Source: Hyphomicrobiales bacterium
Lineage (GTDB): Bacteria > Pseudomonadota > Alphaproteobacteria > Rhizobiales > Xanthobacteraceae
Assembly: GCA_021732625.1 (NCBI GenBank)
Contig: JAKFUP010000189.1
Coordinates: 1-42,640 of the forward strand
Reading direction: 5' to 3'
Length of the DNA: 42,640 bases
Shown: positions 27,623 to 37,300 of the stretch, piece by piece
Position numbering within the stretch: the stretch's first letter is position 1
Layout of the letters: each line of letters starts with the position of its first letter
Translations under genes and position numbers: made by a program
The notes under the pieces: model-generated
The model's database searches: none
Seen by the model: the letters and a program-made list of their open reading frames with translations, nothing else
What the model was told of the DNA's origin: nothing

Positions 27623-29524
27623 ATGGCGATCAGTGAGACCAGCACCGAAGCCCAGGGTGATGCGCCCGCTACCTCCAGTTTCTGGGGATTGACGCTCGGC
27701 AGTATCGGCGTGGTGTTCGGCGATATCGGAACCTCACCGCTCTACGCCTTTCGCGAAGCGGTGCACAACGCTTCCCACGGCGGCCCTCCATCGCGTGAAA
27801 TTGTTCTCGGCGTGCTGTCGATGATCCTGTGGTCGCTGTTCGTCGTGGTGACTGCGAAATACGTTATTGTGCTGCTGCGCGCCGACAACAACGGCGAGGG
27901 AGGCACCCTGTCGCTGATGGCGCTGGCACAGCGCGCACTCGGCCGGCGCAGCTTTCCGCTGTTGGCTCTTGGTGTGATCGGCGCTGCGATGTTTATCGGC
28001 GACTCGATGATCACGCCTGCGATTTCCGTGTTGTCGGCCGTAGAAGGGCTCAAGCTCGTCGCACCCGCCCTCCAGCACTATGTCGTACCACTGACGATCG
28101 CCATTCTCGTCGCGCTTTTCATGATTCAGAGTCGCGGAACTGCGAGCATCGCGACTGCGTTCGGGCCGGTGATGATCGTCTGGTTTACCACGGTCGCCAT
28201 TCTCGGCTTGATCCATATCAGCGACGATCCGACCGTATTGTATGCGATCAATCCCTGGTATGCGCTGCAATTTCTTGGCAGTCATGGCACCATCGGCCTG
28301 ATCACGCTCGGCGCGGTTTTCCTTGCTGTGACAGGCGGCGAAGCGCTTTACGCCGATCTCGGACATTTCGGCCGCAAGCCGATCCAAACTGCGTGGTTCT
28401 ACTTTGTGTTGCCCGCGCTCCTGATAAACTATTTCGGTCAGGGCGCGCTTGTATTGGCCAACCCTGCAACTGTTGAAAATCCGTTCTACCGTCTGGCACC
28501 TGACGCGTTGCTCGTGCCGCTTATTATCCTTGCAACCCTCGCAACCGTGATTGCCAGCCAGGCAGTCATTACCGGCGCTTTCTCGCTGGTTCGGCAGGCG
28601 GTTCAGCTTGGATTGCTACCGCGGTTTGAGGTGCGTTTCACCTCCGAAACCCATGCGGGCCAAATCTATCTGCCCCGCGTCAATACGCTGTTGCTGATTG
28701 GAGTGATCCTGCTGGTGCTGCTGTTCCGCACCTCGAGCGGGCTGGCGTCGGCTTATGGCATTGCGGTGTCCACGACGATGGTGGCGGATGGCATCATGGG
28801 CTTCGTCATTATCTGGAAGCTTTGGAATTGGCGAGCAGCGACCGCTGCCGCGGTGATCGTGCCGTTCGTCATTATCGACATGACGTTCTTTGCAGCGAAT
28901 CTGCTCAAACTGTTCGAGGGCGCATGGGTGCCCCTTCTGTTCGGTGTTGCGGTAGCTGTCCTGATTTGGACATGGCGGCGTGGCGCCTCAATGCTGATGG
29001 CGAAGACTCGCCGGACCGAGGTGCCGTTGCGCGATCTGATCCGCAGCCTCGAAAAACGCCCGCCACATATCGTGCAGGGAACAGCCGTTTTTCTCACCAG
29101 CGATCCGGGTTCGGTACCGACGGCACTGCTGCATAATCTCAAACACAACAAGATTTTGCATGAGCATAATGTGGTGCTGACGGTGGAAACCGCGCAGACA
29201 CCGCGCGTCGATCTGAACGAACGGGTCAAGCTGGAAACGGTGAGCGAACGGTTCACCTTGGTGCGGTTGCGTTTTGGTTTCATGGAATCGCCGAACGTGC
29301 CAAAGGCCTTGGCGATCGCGCGCAAGGTGGGTTGGCAATTCGATATCATGTCGACGTCGTTCTTCGTGTCACGCCGTTCGCTGAAGCCTGCGGCCCAGTC
29401 CAGCATGCCGATGTGGCAGGACCATCTGTTCATCGCCATGAGCCGTTCGGCCAACGACGCCTCCAGTTACTTCCACATTCCGACCGGGCGGGTCGTTGAG
29501 GTGGGCACTCAAGTGACCATCTAG
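27623..29524 (+). CDS. kup: Low-affinity potassium transporter Kup
   Basis: Kup is a secondary K+ uptake protein, probably with H+ symport, in the inner membrane. It has 633 residues, the normal length. The start of the transport domain, [20 protein letters not shown] then LYAFREAV, is the family signature. Further blocks are [36 protein letters not shown] and [13 protein letters not shown]. About twelve membrane spans are followed by a cytoplasmic domain from residue 480. I chose ATG 27623; 43 upstream in-frame codons have no family match. A short GC hairpin without a T-run lies upstream at 27451-27466. Confidence 0.95.
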   Translation: MAISETSTEAQGDAPATSSFWGLTLGSIGVVFGDIGTSPLYAFREAVHNASHGGPPSREIVLGVLSMILWSLFVVVTAKYVIVLLRADNNGEGGTLSLMALAQRALGRRSFPLLALGVIGAAMFIGDSMITPAISVLSAVEGLKLVAPALQHYVVPLTIAILVALFMIQSRGTASIATAFGPVMIVWFTTVAILGLIHISDDPTVLYAINPWYALQFLGSHGTIGLITLGAVFLAVTGGEALYADLGHFGRKPIQTAWFYFVLPALLINYFGQGALVLANPATVENPFYRLAPDALLVPLIILATLATVIASQAVITGAFSLVRQAVQLGLLPRFEVRFTSETHAGQIYLPRVNTLLLIGVILLVLLFRTSSGLASAYGIAVSTTMVADGIMGFVIIWKLWNWRAATAAAVIVPFVIIDMTFFAANLLKLFEGAWVPLLFGVAVAVLIWTWRRGASMLMAKTRRTEVPLRDLIRSLEKRPPHIVQGTAVFLTSDPGSVPTALLHNLKHNKILHEHNVVLTVETAQTPRVDLNERVKLETVSERFTLVRLRFGFMESPNVPKALAIARKVGWQFDIMSTSFFVSRRSLKPAAQSSMPMWQDHLFIAMSRSANDASSYFHIPTGRVVEVGTQVTI

Positions 29525-29613
29525 CCAGCCAAATTGAAGAGTCGGGCGGCTTGATTTTCGTCGCGCAAACGACGAATTTGTTGCTTGGCTCAAATGGTTG
29601 CAGAGGTTCTGTG

Positions 29614-29949
29614 GTGGCTGACGATACGCATCGCGTTCATGATCTCGCGCCCCAAGACGTTGCCGCGGGCATCGCCGACGGGCGATATCTTTTGGTGGAC
29701 GTTCGCGAGCCGAACGAAGTAGCGGTGGAGGCCTACCCTGATGGCGTGGTGTTGCCATTGTCGGGATTCGATCCGAGCGAGATTCCCGATCCGGCGGGTA
29801 GGGAAATTGTGTTTGCCTGCCGTTCCGGCAAGCGTTCGGTGACCGCGTCGCTTGCGGCGCAGGAAGCCGGGTTTCCCTACGACAAGCATCTCGCCGGTGG
29901 AATGCTTGGCTGGAAAGCTGCGGGTCTGCCGGGCAAAGTGGGCAGCTGA
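29614..29949 (+). CDS. Rhodanese-like domain protein
   Basis: This is a single-domain sulfurtransferase-like protein of about 111 residues. LLVDVREPNEVAVEAYPDGV is the first conserved block, VFACRSGKRSVTAS holds the active-site cysteine (CRSGKRS loop), and LAGGMLGWKAAGLP ends the fold. The loop has six residues after Cys, typical of sulfur-transfer rhodaneses. I prefer a GTG start at 29614, seven bases after AGAGG; a GTG at 29611 or a further upstream ATG at 29551 are alternatives. It is six bases upstream of the aminotransferase gene, so the two are co-transcribed, which may link it to sulfur or methionine metabolism. Confidence 0.88.
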   Translation: MADDTHRVHDLAPQDVAAGIADGRYLLVDVREPNEVAVEAYPDGVVLPLSGFDPSEIPDPAGREIVFACRSGKRSVTASLAAQEAGFPYDKHLAGGMLGWKAAGLPGKVGS

Positions 29950-29955
29950 CGTATC

Positions 29956-31107
29956 ATGAACCGCATGATTTCGAACCTGCCGCATACGATCTTCGATGCG
30001 ATGTCGCAGCTTGCGCGCGATCTTAACGCCATCAATCTGGGACAGGGGTTTCCCGATCATCCCGGTCCGGAGGATATCCGTCTGAAAGCGGCTGATGCGG
30101 TGGTCAACGGTTACAACCAGTATCCGTCGATGATGGGCATTCCCGAACTGCGGCAGGCTATTGCTACGCATTACGGGCATTGGCACGGCATCAAGCTCGA
30201 TCCCATGACCGAAGTGATGGTGACGTCAGGTGGGACTGAAGCGATCGCTGCGTGCATTTTTGGCCTGATTGAACCCGGCGATGAAGTTGTGGTGTTCCAA
30301 CCCTTCTACGATGCCTACGCGCCGCTGATCCGTCGCGGCGGCGGGGTGCCGAAGTTCGTGCGGCTCGAGCCGCCGGATTGGCGCATTCCGGAAGAACGCC
30401 TGCGGGCAGCGATCACACCGAAGACCAAATTCCTGATCTTCAACAATCCGCTCAATCCAGCTGCGGTCGTCTACCCACGCGAAGACCTCGAGCTACTGGC
30501 CCGCATCTGTCAGGAATTCGACTTGGTCGCGATTTGCGACGAGGTATGGGAGCACGTCATATTCGACGGCCGCGCCCATATTCCATTGATCGCTCTCGAC
30601 GGTATGCGCGAACGCACGGTAAAAATCGGCTCCGCGGGCAAGATCTTTTCACTGACCGGATGGAAGGTCGGATTTATCTGCGCGGCGCCGCCGCTGCTGC
30701 GCGTGCTGGCCAAGTCGCACCAGTTCTTGACGTTTACAACGCCGCCAAATCTTCAGGTTGCCGTTGCTTATGGGCTTGGCAAATCCGACGACTATTTCGT
30801 ACAGATGCGCAACGAACTGGCGCGCAGCCGCGACCGTCTGTCGGATGGTCTGAGCCTTATCGGATTTCCCGTGCTGCGGTCGCAGGGCACTTACTTCCTC
30901 AATGTTGATCTTGCACCGCTCGGCCTCAACGAAACAGATGAGGCGTTCTGCAAGCGTCTCGTGACCGAGTACAAAGTCGCCGCAATTCCGGTCTCAGCAT
31001 TCTACGAAGAAGAATCGGTGACGTCTGTGGTGCGGTTTTGTTTTTCCAAGACCGACGCGACGCTCGATATGGCGCTGGAGCGATTGTCGCACGTTTTGCA
31101 TGGGTGA
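29956..31107 (+). CDS. Class I/II pyridoxal phosphate aminotransferase
   Basis: This fold-type I aminotransferase has 383 residues. The N-terminal LNAINLGQGFPDHPGPEDIR and YNQYPSMMGIPELRQAIA are typical of the methionine/kynurenine aminotransferase branch (YbdL, KAT). The PLP site is GSAGKIFSLTGWKVG, with the Schiff-base Lys 229; the other cofactor ligands are seen in NNPLNP and ICDEVWEH. C-terminal VVRFCFSKTD holds the substrate carboxylate Arg. The substrate is probably an aromatic or sulfur amino acid, by family only. It follows the rhodanese gene by six bases. Confidence 0.92.
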   Translation: MNRMISNLPHTIFDAMSQLARDLNAINLGQGFPDHPGPEDIRLKAADAVVNGYNQYPSMMGIPELRQAIATHYGHWHGIKLDPMTEVMVTSGGTEAIAACIFGLIEPGDEVVVFQPFYDAYAPLIRRGGGVPKFVRLEPPDWRIPEERLRAAITPKTKFLIFNNPLNPAAVVYPREDLELLARICQEFDLVAICDEVWEHVIFDGRAHIPLIALDGMRERTVKIGSAGKIFSLTGWKVGFICAAPPLLRVLAKSHQFLTFTTPPNLQVAVAYGLGKSDDYFVQMRNELARSRDRLSDGLSLIGFPVLRSQGTYFLNVDLAPLGLNETDEAFCKRLVTEYKVAAIPVSAFYEEESVTSVVRFCFSKTDATLDMALERLSHVLHG

Positions 31108-31122
31108 AGAGGAGTGCCGCCG

Positions 31123-32226
31123 ATGCTTGCCCGCGGGACTATCAATGCCATCGTTGCGTGCGGCCTGCTTGCGATAGCGACGGGACCTGCAATCGGGCAG
31201 CAGCGAACCGTCAATTTCTACAACTGGTCCAATTATATGGCGCCGGGAGTGCTGGAAGACTTCACCAAGGCGACTGGCATCAAGGTCATTTACGATACCT
31301 TCGATGCAAATGAGACGCTGGAGACGCGGTTGCTTGCAGGCAAGTCCGGATACGATGTCGTGGTGCCGACTGCTTATTTCCTTCAGCGCCAGATTGCGGC
31401 CGGCATTTTCCAGAAGCTTGACAAGTCGAAACTACCGAATCTGGTCAATGCGTGGCCGGAAGTGACGAAACGTCTTGCGCTCTACGATCCGGGTAACCAG
31501 TACGCCGCCAACTATATGTGGGGCACCACGGGTATCGGATACAACGTCAAGACTGTTCAGAAAATTCTTGGTTCTGATGCGATCATCGATTCATGGGACA
31601 TCGTGTTCAAGCCTGAGAACCTCGCAAAATTTAAGGACTGCGGTGTCCACATGTTGGACTCGCCAGACGATATTCTCCCCGCGGCACTGGGCTATCTTGG
31701 TCTTGATCCGAACTCAAGCAAACAGGCCGATCTTGAGAAAGCCGCCGATCTGGTCGCTAAAGTTCGGCCGTCTGTGCGCAAATTCCACTCTTCCGAATAT
31801 TTGAGTGCGCTCGCCACTGGCGAGATTTGCTTCGTGGTCGGCTGGTCGGGTGACATCAAGCAGGCGCAGAGCCGGGCAGAGGAGGCCAAAAACGGCATTG
31901 AGATCGGGTATGCGATTCCGAAAAGCGGCGCCCAGATGTTCTTCGACAACTTTGCGATTCCTGCCGACGCGAAGAACGTAAATGAAGCTTATCTCCTGAT
32001 CGACTACCTGAATCGTCCGGAGATAGCGGCAAAGAACTCGGATTTTCTCGGCTATGCCAACGGCAATCTCGCCAGTCAAAAGCTGATCGACAAGAAGGTC
32101 ATCTCCGACAAGACAGTCTATCCGGATGCAGATACGCTGGCCAAGCTGTTTGTGATTACAGCGCGGGATAGTGCCACGCAGCGTGTCATCAATCGAATGT
32201 GGACGCGGGTTAAGACGGGGCGCTGA
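31123..32226 (+). CDS. Polyamine ABC transporter substrate-binding protein (PotF/PotD-like)
   Basis: This periplasmic binding protein has about 367 residues. A signal sequence (MLARGTINAIVACGLLAIAT, ending GPAIGQQ) is clear. The mature N-terminus VNFYNWSNYMAPGVLEDFTK, then YDVVVPTAYFLQRQI, and YMWGTTGIGYNVK match the PotD/PotF family, which binds putrescine or spermidine. Both ATG 31123 and an in-frame GTG at 31114 are possible; AGGAG lies nine bases before the ATG. No permease or ATPase gene is adjacent, so it is an orphan here. It ends five bases from the stop of the convergent lpxXL gene. Confidence 0.9.
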   Translation: MLARGTINAIVACGLLAIATGPAIGQQRTVNFYNWSNYMAPGVLEDFTKATGIKVIYDTFDANETLETRLLAGKSGYDVVVPTAYFLQRQIAAGIFQKLDKSKLPNLVNAWPEVTKRLALYDPGNQYAANYMWGTTGIGYNVKTVQKILGSDAIIDSWDIVFKPENLAKFKDCGVHMLDSPDDILPAALGYLGLDPNSSKQADLEKAADLVAKVRPSVRKFHSSEYLSALATGEICFVVGWSGDIKQAQSRAEEAKNGIEIGYAIPKSGAQMFFDNFAIPADAKNVNEAYLLIDYLNRPEIAAKNSDFLGYANGNLASQKLIDKKVISDKTVYPDADTLAKLFVITARDSATQRVINRMWTRVKTGR

Positions 32227-32231
32227 TATCT

Positions 32232-33170
32232 TTAGTAACTGCGCCAGCGCCGGTGCAGCCACAGCCACTGGCCGGGATATTCGCGAACCCAGCCTTCGAT
32301 TACCGCGTTTATCTCTCGCATCGTGTCTTTGACGATAATGGCGCCGGTTGTGTCGCGCACGGGTTCAATCGCCTCAGTCAGTTCGACCCGGAAGCGATTT
32401 TGCGGCAACCTAATGACGCGTACCCCATGAATCGGGCAATCGACATGGCGCGCGACGCGCGCAAGCATGGTATTGGTTCGCGCTGGCCTGCCGAAGAAGT
32501 CGACATGTACCCCGCGATCATGAAATTGATCGATCAACATGCCCACGTGCGCGCCGTCTCGGAGCGCCTGAGCCAGACGCAGCGGCGCTGTATGTTCGGT
32601 CGATATCAAAGTGCCCATATTGACGCCGCGCACCTGCTGTATGGCCCGGTCGACTGCGGCGAGATTTGGTCTTCGGAATAGCACCGCCGTATCGACATCG
32701 AATGTGGGGCCAACCAGAGCAGGCAATTCCCAGTTACCGAGATGGGCGGAAAAAATCAGCGCCCCCTTGCCGTCGGTTCTCAATTGCTCGAACAGTTCAC
32801 CGGTACGCGGCGAATACTCGATCCGGCCTGCTGCGGGATCATCGAGATTGACTTCGAAGATGCGATCCATATGAGCGAACTCTGCGCCCACCCGGCCAAG
32901 ATTGTCCCAAACATCGCCGAGAATTGTCTCGATCTCGGCCGCAGACTTTTCCGGGTATGCCGCAACCAGATTATCGCGACCGATGCGATGCTCGGGCAGC
33001 CAAGGTCCAACGCGGCGCGCGAGCATGGCAAAAGCGTCGGCCGAACGCTGTGGATCGAAATAGCGTGTCGCCTTTAAAGCCCCGACCGCAATGGCGCCGA
33101 GAACCGCTTCGAAAGGCGGCCGGACGATTTTGCGCAGCAGAGCACGGATGCGGAGAAACAGGCGCAGCAT
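32232..33170 (-). CDS. lpxXL: Lipid A very-long-chain acyltransferase LpxXL (HtrB/LpxL family)
   Basis: This inner-membrane acyltransferase moves the (omega-1)-hydroxy VLCFA from AcpXL to lipid A. It has 312 residues. The N-terminal hydrophobic anchor is around residues 20-35. The catalytic HX4E motif is in SAHLGNWELP (His 143, Glu 148), and MLIDQFHDRGVHVDFFGRPA is the second family block. The frame is open for 89 more codons upstream, antisense to nothing useful but overlapping adhXL; ATG 33170 overlaps the adhXL stop as ATGA. It is the last gene of the acpXL operon. Assignment to LpxXL rather than LpxL rests on context. Confidence 0.93.
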   Translation of the reverse strand: MLRLFLRIRALLRKIVRPPFEAVLGAIAVGALKATRYFDPQRSADAFAMLARRVGPWLPEHRIGRDNLVAAYPEKSAAEIETILGDVWDNLGRVGAEFAHMDRIFEVNLDDPAAGRIEYSPRTGELFEQLRTDGKGALIFSAHLGNWELPALVGPTFDVDTAVLFRRPNLAAVDRAIQQVRGVNMGTLISTEHTAPLRLAQALRDGAHVGMLIDQFHDRGVHVDFFGRPARTNTMLARVARHVDCPIHGVRVIRLPQNRFRVELTEAIEPVRDTTGAIIVKDTMREINAVIEGWVREYPGQWLWLHRRWRSY

Positions 33171-34192
33171 CAGAGCGTGACGACGATCTTGCCGAACACC
33201 TGGCGGCTCTCCATGCGTTTCAGTGCAGCCGCGACATCCTCGATCGGCACTTCGGTGTCGATCACCGGATGCATTCCCGAAGCGATCTTGTCGAGACTTT
33301 CGGCGATATTGCGCTTCGATGCGCCGAACGAACCAATGATGCGGTACTGTTGCTGGAACAGCTGCATCAGATTGAGTGTCGTGCTCGGGCCGGATGTCGA
33401 TCCGCAGGTGACGAGCCGGCCACCGCGCTTCAGACATAACAGCGAGCCGTTGAAGGTATCGGCACCGACGTGTTCAAAAACAACGTCGACACCCTTCTTT
33501 TTGGTGATCTTCCGCGTTTCGTGCTCGAACCTGTCCTTGCGATAGTTGATGACGTGATCGGCGCCCAATGCGCGGGTGCGTTCGATCTTCGAATCGTCAC
33601 CGACAGTGGTGATGACCGTACAGCCAATAGCTTTTGCCATCATGATCGCGACAGTACCAATGCCTGAGCCACCAGCATGAACGAGTATGGTTTCGCCGGG
33701 CTGCAGTCTGGCGTTGTCAAACAGCATATGCTGTACGGTCGAAAACGCGATCGGGGCGCATGCGGCGTCGCGTGGAGTGACGCCTGCAGGGACTGGTATC
33801 ACCAGCCGTTCCGGCAGATTGAGCAGTTCGCGCGCGAAACCATCGACGTGAAACCCCATGACGCCAGACACGTTTTCGCACAGGTTATCGCGCCCTTCGC
33901 GGCATGCAGGGCAGGTGCCGCAAGTGAGCGCACCATACATGACGACGGGTTGACCAGGTTTGAAGCGTGCGACACCCGCTCCGATCGCTGTGATCTCTCC
34001 GGAGGCTTCAGCTCCGACGACCAGCGGCAGCTTGCGCTTGGCAAATGCCATGCCGCGATAGCCCCACACATCGATATGGTTCAAAGCAACCGCGTTGACG
34101 CGGATTTGCACTTCACCCGCTCCCGGTGTAGCCGGTGGAGGAACATCAGCGATCGTCAGCTGGCGATCGGCAACGAGGGTGAGGGCACGCAT
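33170..34192 (-). CDS. Zinc-type alcohol dehydrogenase of the VLCFA/lipid A operon
   Basis: This is a medium-chain dehydrogenase/reductase of 340 residues, the 'adh2XL' position of the rhizobial VLCFA operon. GHE-like VVGAEASGEITAIGAGV begins the catalytic domain. A structural zinc site is suggested by CGTCPACREGRDNLC. The nucleotide fold is at HAGGSGIGTVAIMMAKAIGC. The usual GHE catalytic zinc motif reads GAEASG here, so the activity may be of the quinone reductase or enoyl reductase kind, which would fit the missing enoyl-reduction step of chain elongation; that is inference. The stop overlaps the lpxXL start. Confidence 0.88.
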   Translation of the reverse strand: MRALTLVADRQLTIADVPPPATPGAGEVQIRVNAVALNHIDVWGYRGMAFAKRKLPLVVGAEASGEITAIGAGVARFKPGQPVVMYGALTCGTCPACREGRDNLCENVSGVMGFHVDGFARELLNLPERLVIPVPAGVTPRDAACAPIAFSTVQHMLFDNARLQPGETILVHAGGSGIGTVAIMMAKAIGCTVITTVGDDSKIERTRALGADHVINYRKDRFEHETRKITKKKGVDVVFEHVGADTFNGSLLCLKRGGRLVTCGSTSGPSTTLNLMQLFQQQYRIIGSFGASKRNIAESLDKIASGMHPVIDTEVPIEDVAAALKRMESRQVFGKIVVTL

Positions 34193-34314
34193 GACGACTA
34201 ATCTCCCCTGCGGGCTTGTTGGAACATAACCGTCCCCATCGTTGGTCGTCGGTTATGGAGTTGATGGGTGGCTATCGCCGGTTCGGGCCAAAGCGTCAAC
34301 CACAACGATGTAAA

Positions 34315-35601
34315 CTAAACCGGCTCGCGCGTCAGAATCAGTGTGGCGTTCTGGCCGCCGAAGCCGAATGAATTCGACATCACCGCAGTTACTTTTGCGT
34401 CGCGAGCCTTGTTCGGTACGACATCGAACGGAATCGCTGGATCCGGGACTTCGTAATTGATGGTCGGCGGAATTCGCTGATGCTCAAGCGTGAGTAATGA
34501 GAAAATCGCCTCGACCGCACCGGCTGCGGAAATGGTGTGCCCCACCATCGACTTGTTCGACGAAACCGGAACCTTGTTGGCGAAGTCCCCGAATACAGCG
34601 GAGATGCCGAGATATTCCATCTTGTCGTTCTCTGGCGTACCTGTGCCATGCGCGTTGATATAGTCGATCTGCTCCGGAGCAAGGCTCGCATCGGCAAGCG
34701 CGTTGCGCACGCAACCGATGATTGGCTTGCCGTCGGGGCTGGAACGGGTGCGATGGAACGAGTCAGCGAGCTCGCCGCAACCCGCGATGATGCCCAGAAT
34801 GCTGGCTCCCCGCGCCATCGCCGTTTCCATGCTTTCAAGCACCAGGGCTCCGGCGCCCTCCGCCATCACGAAGCCATCGCGATTTTTCGAAAATGGCCGC
34901 GCTGCCGCTTGCGGCGGATCGTTTTGCGTGGAAAGTGCGGACAGCAGCGAAAATCTGATCAGACATTCAGCACTGACTGAACCGTCGGCCCCCACGCAAA
35001 GCGCGGCATCGGTTTCGCCCCGCCGGATTGCCTCGACACCGAGTTGGATTGCAGTTGCTCCAGACGCGCATGCGGTCGACAACGAGATCGGCGAACCTTT
35101 GGTGCCAAAGATGTCGGCGAGATAGTCAGCGACCGATCCCATCATGAAGCGGTGATGATAATCTGCGTAGCGGCCTCCGCCGCTCTGCTGCAGAATGTTA
35201 TCATAGTTGATATCGGTATTGCCGGCAGCGGCGCTAGCGCGAGCGAGTGCCTGCCGCGCGTGCCATTCGACCTCGACGGGAGCAACGGCAAGAAACAGTG
35301 GACCCGGGAAGTTGCCTTTGCTCCCAATATTGGCTTGCGCAATCGCTTCTTCCGTCGCCGCATCGGCAAGGCGTTCTGTCAGAGTAACCGACGAAAACGG
35401 TTCAACGGGAATGAAATCAACTGTACCGGCCATGGTGGTTTTCAGGCCTTCGGTCGAAAAGCGGGTAATGGTTCGGATACCGGACTGACCCGCGACGAGT
35501 TTCGACCAGTTGTCGGTCTTGCCTGCACCGAGCGAAGTCACGATGCCCATTCCGGTCACGACAACAATGGGACGTCCGAATCTGTCGCGCGTGGCCGTCA
35601 T
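34315..35601 (-). CDS. fabF1XL: Beta-ketoacyl-ACP synthase FabF1XL (catalytic member)
   Basis: This is a condensing enzyme of 428 residues for VLCFA elongation on AcpXL. All KAS II residues are present: Cys 178 in STACASGAT, His 318 in NAHGTGT, Lys 350 and His 355 in NKSMVGHTISAAGAVEA; the final NSFGFGGQN glycine loop is intact. I chose ATG 35601 because GGAGAG sits four bases upstream; ATG 35616 is also possible. A long in-frame upstream extension lies over fabF2XL and is rejected. It pairs with the degenerate synthase encoded 22 bases upstream. adhXL follows after a 122-base gap. Confidence 0.94.
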   Translation of the reverse strand: MTATRDRFGRPIVVVTGMGIVTSLGAGKTDNWSKLVAGQSGIRTITRFSTEGLKTTMAGTVDFIPVEPFSSVTLTERLADAATEEAIAQANIGSKGNFPGPLFLAVAPVEVEWHARQALARASAAAGNTDINYDNILQQSGGGRYADYHHRFMMGSVADYLADIFGTKGSPISLSTACASGATAIQLGVEAIRRGETDAALCVGADGSVSAECLIRFSLLSALSTQNDPPQAAARPFSKNRDGFVMAEGAGALVLESMETAMARGASILGIIAGCGELADSFHRTRSSPDGKPIIGCVRNALADASLAPEQIDYINAHGTGTPENDKMEYLGISAVFGDFANKVPVSSNKSMVGHTISAAGAVEAIFSLLTLEHQRIPPTINYEVPDPAIPFDVVPNKARDAKVTAVMSNSFGFGGQNATLILTREPV

Positions 35602-35605
35602 TTTG

Positions 35606-35611
35606 CTCTCC
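35606..35611 (-). promoter_or_regulatory. Ribosome binding site deciding the fabF1XL start
   Basis: On the minus strand this is GGAGAG, four bases before ATG at 35601. It favours the shorter protein (MTATRDRFGRP) over the start at 35616, where only a weak GAGCAG is present. Confidence 0.55.
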
Positions 35612-35623
35612 GTCATTCGCTGC

Positions 35624-36823
35624 TCAGTTGACCGCTTCGACGAGCGCCATACCTTCGCCGCTCCAATGCCCGGCACCCACGACCACAATCTGCTCTGGTG
35701 AGGTTGCCATTTCCACCTCAAGTCCGGTCGGGTCATTAGCTGGAAACAGCTTACGGTGCGAAATTGATAGTGCCGCGAGAGCAATCCCAAGCGGAAACTG
35801 GGCTTCGACCGTATGGCCAAATGCCGTTCCGGTGGCGCGAATGGCCATGCCGCGGTGCTTTTCCAGGAATGCGCGTTCTTCAGTCGTGACGGAATTTGCG
35901 CCACTTGCTCCAGTCAGAATCGCCGTATGGGCACCTGATGACGCGCCGATCTGCGTCCAGAGCGCGTCGAGTGTCGGAGTAATCGATTTCCTTTTGCGGT
36001 GTGCACGATCGGTCACGACTTTTGACAAGCGTGCATGAGGCTTCGCGCCGCGTGCCTGTGCGTGTTCCTTTGATTCAACCACGAGGAATACACCAGCGGA
36101 ACCGAGCGCAAAGCCACCGTGCTCGCCGCGCGCCCAAACGGGTAAATACCCGCTCTTGAGGTTGTAATCACCGAACTCGAACAACATCAGCAGATCTTTG
36201 CGTTCACAGTTGTGTGCCGACCCGATAAGAGCAATCTCGCTCTGTCCTGCTTCGATGCGGGCCAGCGCAATTTTGGCAGCGTCGGCACCCGCGTTTTCCG
36301 CGCCCATGAATGTCCGTGACGAGCCAGTCACGCCATGCACAATGGCGACGTTGCCTGCCAGCAGATTCGACAATTGTGCAAGGAAGAGCGTTGGCCGCAA
36401 ATCGCTCATCAAGCGCTCGTTGAAGTATCCTGGCGGTGAGTTACCGCGCGCATCTGCATTCATGATCGTGCTGTCAACGGCAAGGTCTCGGTCGCCGCCG
36501 CTAGCCGCTACAACCATGTCCATTCGCGCCAGAATATCCTGATTGCCCTTCACACCGGCGGAATCGAGAGCCAAGCCTGCTGCATAGGTTCCGATCCGTT
36601 GCCAGGTTTCCATTTGGCGCTGGTCGCCTTTCTTCGGAATCTGCAGATCGTAGTTCAGCTTGGCGATCGGATGTACGACGTAAGGAGCAAACGACGTGGT
36701 ATCCACATTCATCGATTTGTTCTGAAGCGCGTCCCAATGCGCTTCGAGGCCTTCGCCGAGCGATGAGACAATGCCAATCCCGGTGATCCATGCCTCGCGC
36801 TTTGTAGCGTCCCGTTCAGTCAT
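35624..36823 (-). CDS. fabF2XL: Beta-ketoacyl-ACP synthase-like protein FabF2XL, catalytic residues degenerate
   Basis: This thiolase-fold protein has 399 residues and the KAS II layout. The start REAWITGIGIVSSLGEGLEA is normal, but the active site is not. Ungapped alignment with FabF1XL back from its RRGETDAALCVGAD block puts Glu 176 (in MGAENAGADAA) where the nucleophilic Cys should be. The NAHGTGT His region reads LTGASGAN, and the KSMVGH region reads GTAFGH, keeping only the last His. This mirrors chain-length-factor subunits of type II polyketide synthases, which have Gln for Cys. It overlaps fabZXL by eight bases. A partner and length-setting role beside FabF1XL is inferred. Confidence 0.88.
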   Translation of the reverse strand: MTERDATKREAWITGIGIVSSLGEGLEAHWDALQNKSMNVDTTSFAPYVVHPIAKLNYDLQIPKKGDQRQMETWQRIGTYAAGLALDSAGVKGNQDILARMDMVVAASGGDRDLAVDSTIMNADARGNSPPGYFNERLMSDLRPTLFLAQLSNLLAGNVAIVHGVTGSSRTFMGAENAGADAAKIALARIEAGQSEIALIGSAHNCERKDLLMLFEFGDYNLKSGYLPVWARGEHGGFALGSAGVFLVVESKEHAQARGAKPHARLSKVVTDRAHRKRKSITPTLDALWTQIGASSGAHTAILTGASGANSVTTEERAFLEKHRGMAIRATGTAFGHTVEAQFPLGIALAALSISHRKLFPANDPTGLEVEMATSPEQIVVVGAGHWSGEGMALVEAVN

Positions 36824-37289
36824 GATTGATTGCCTGCTCGGGAAATCCGATGCGTTTCGCCATGGCTTCCATGTGACCGCGCATGTCCGGGTTGGGGAAG
36901 GGCGCATGACGGAAGGTAAGTGTCGCGTTACATACCGTTTTGCCGCCGACGCCGATTTTTGCTTCCGTCACTGCAAAGCCGGAGCCTTCGTGAATGACAC
37001 TGGCATCTATGCGCAGCGCTTCGCCCGGTGTGACGAACGTCCGCATCTTGGCTTCCTTGACCGCTGCGAGAAACGGCATGCGCTGGAAACCGAGAATTGC
37101 AATCAGAAGCCAGCCTGACGTCTGCGCCATCGCCTCGATCAGCAGCACTCCGGGCATCAGCGGATGGCCCGGAAAATGGCCCTCGAAGATCGTGCTTTCG
37201 CGCGGAACGATAGCATCTACAACAATCGTCCGCGCCGCGGGATCGATGGCGGCAATACGATCGATCAGGTGAAAATATTCGAGGTGCAT
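36816..37289 (-). CDS. fabZXL: 3-hydroxyacyl-ACP dehydratase FabZXL
   Basis: This hotdog-fold dehydratase of 157 residues serves the VLCFA pathway. The catalytic signature GHFPGHPLMPGVLLIEAMAQ is intact (His 38, Glu 52). It begins 11 bases after the acpXL stop. The C-terminus extends a little past the usual FabZ end (FPNPDMRGHMEAMAKRIGFP). ATG 37289 is chosen because family N-termini start with a short LEYFHLIDRI-like segment; 39 upstream in-frame codons lie over acpXL. Its end overlaps fabF2XL by eight bases, so translation is likely coupled. Confidence 0.93.
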   Translation of the reverse strand: MHLEYFHLIDRIAAIDPAARTIVVDAIVPRESTIFEGHFPGHPLMPGVLLIEAMAQTSGWLLIAILGFQRMPFLAAVKEAKMRTFVTPGEALRIDASVIHEGSGFAVTEAKIGVGGKTVCNATLTFRHAPFPNPDMRGHMEAMAKRIGFPEQAINHD

Positions 37290-37300
37290 GATCCCGGGCG

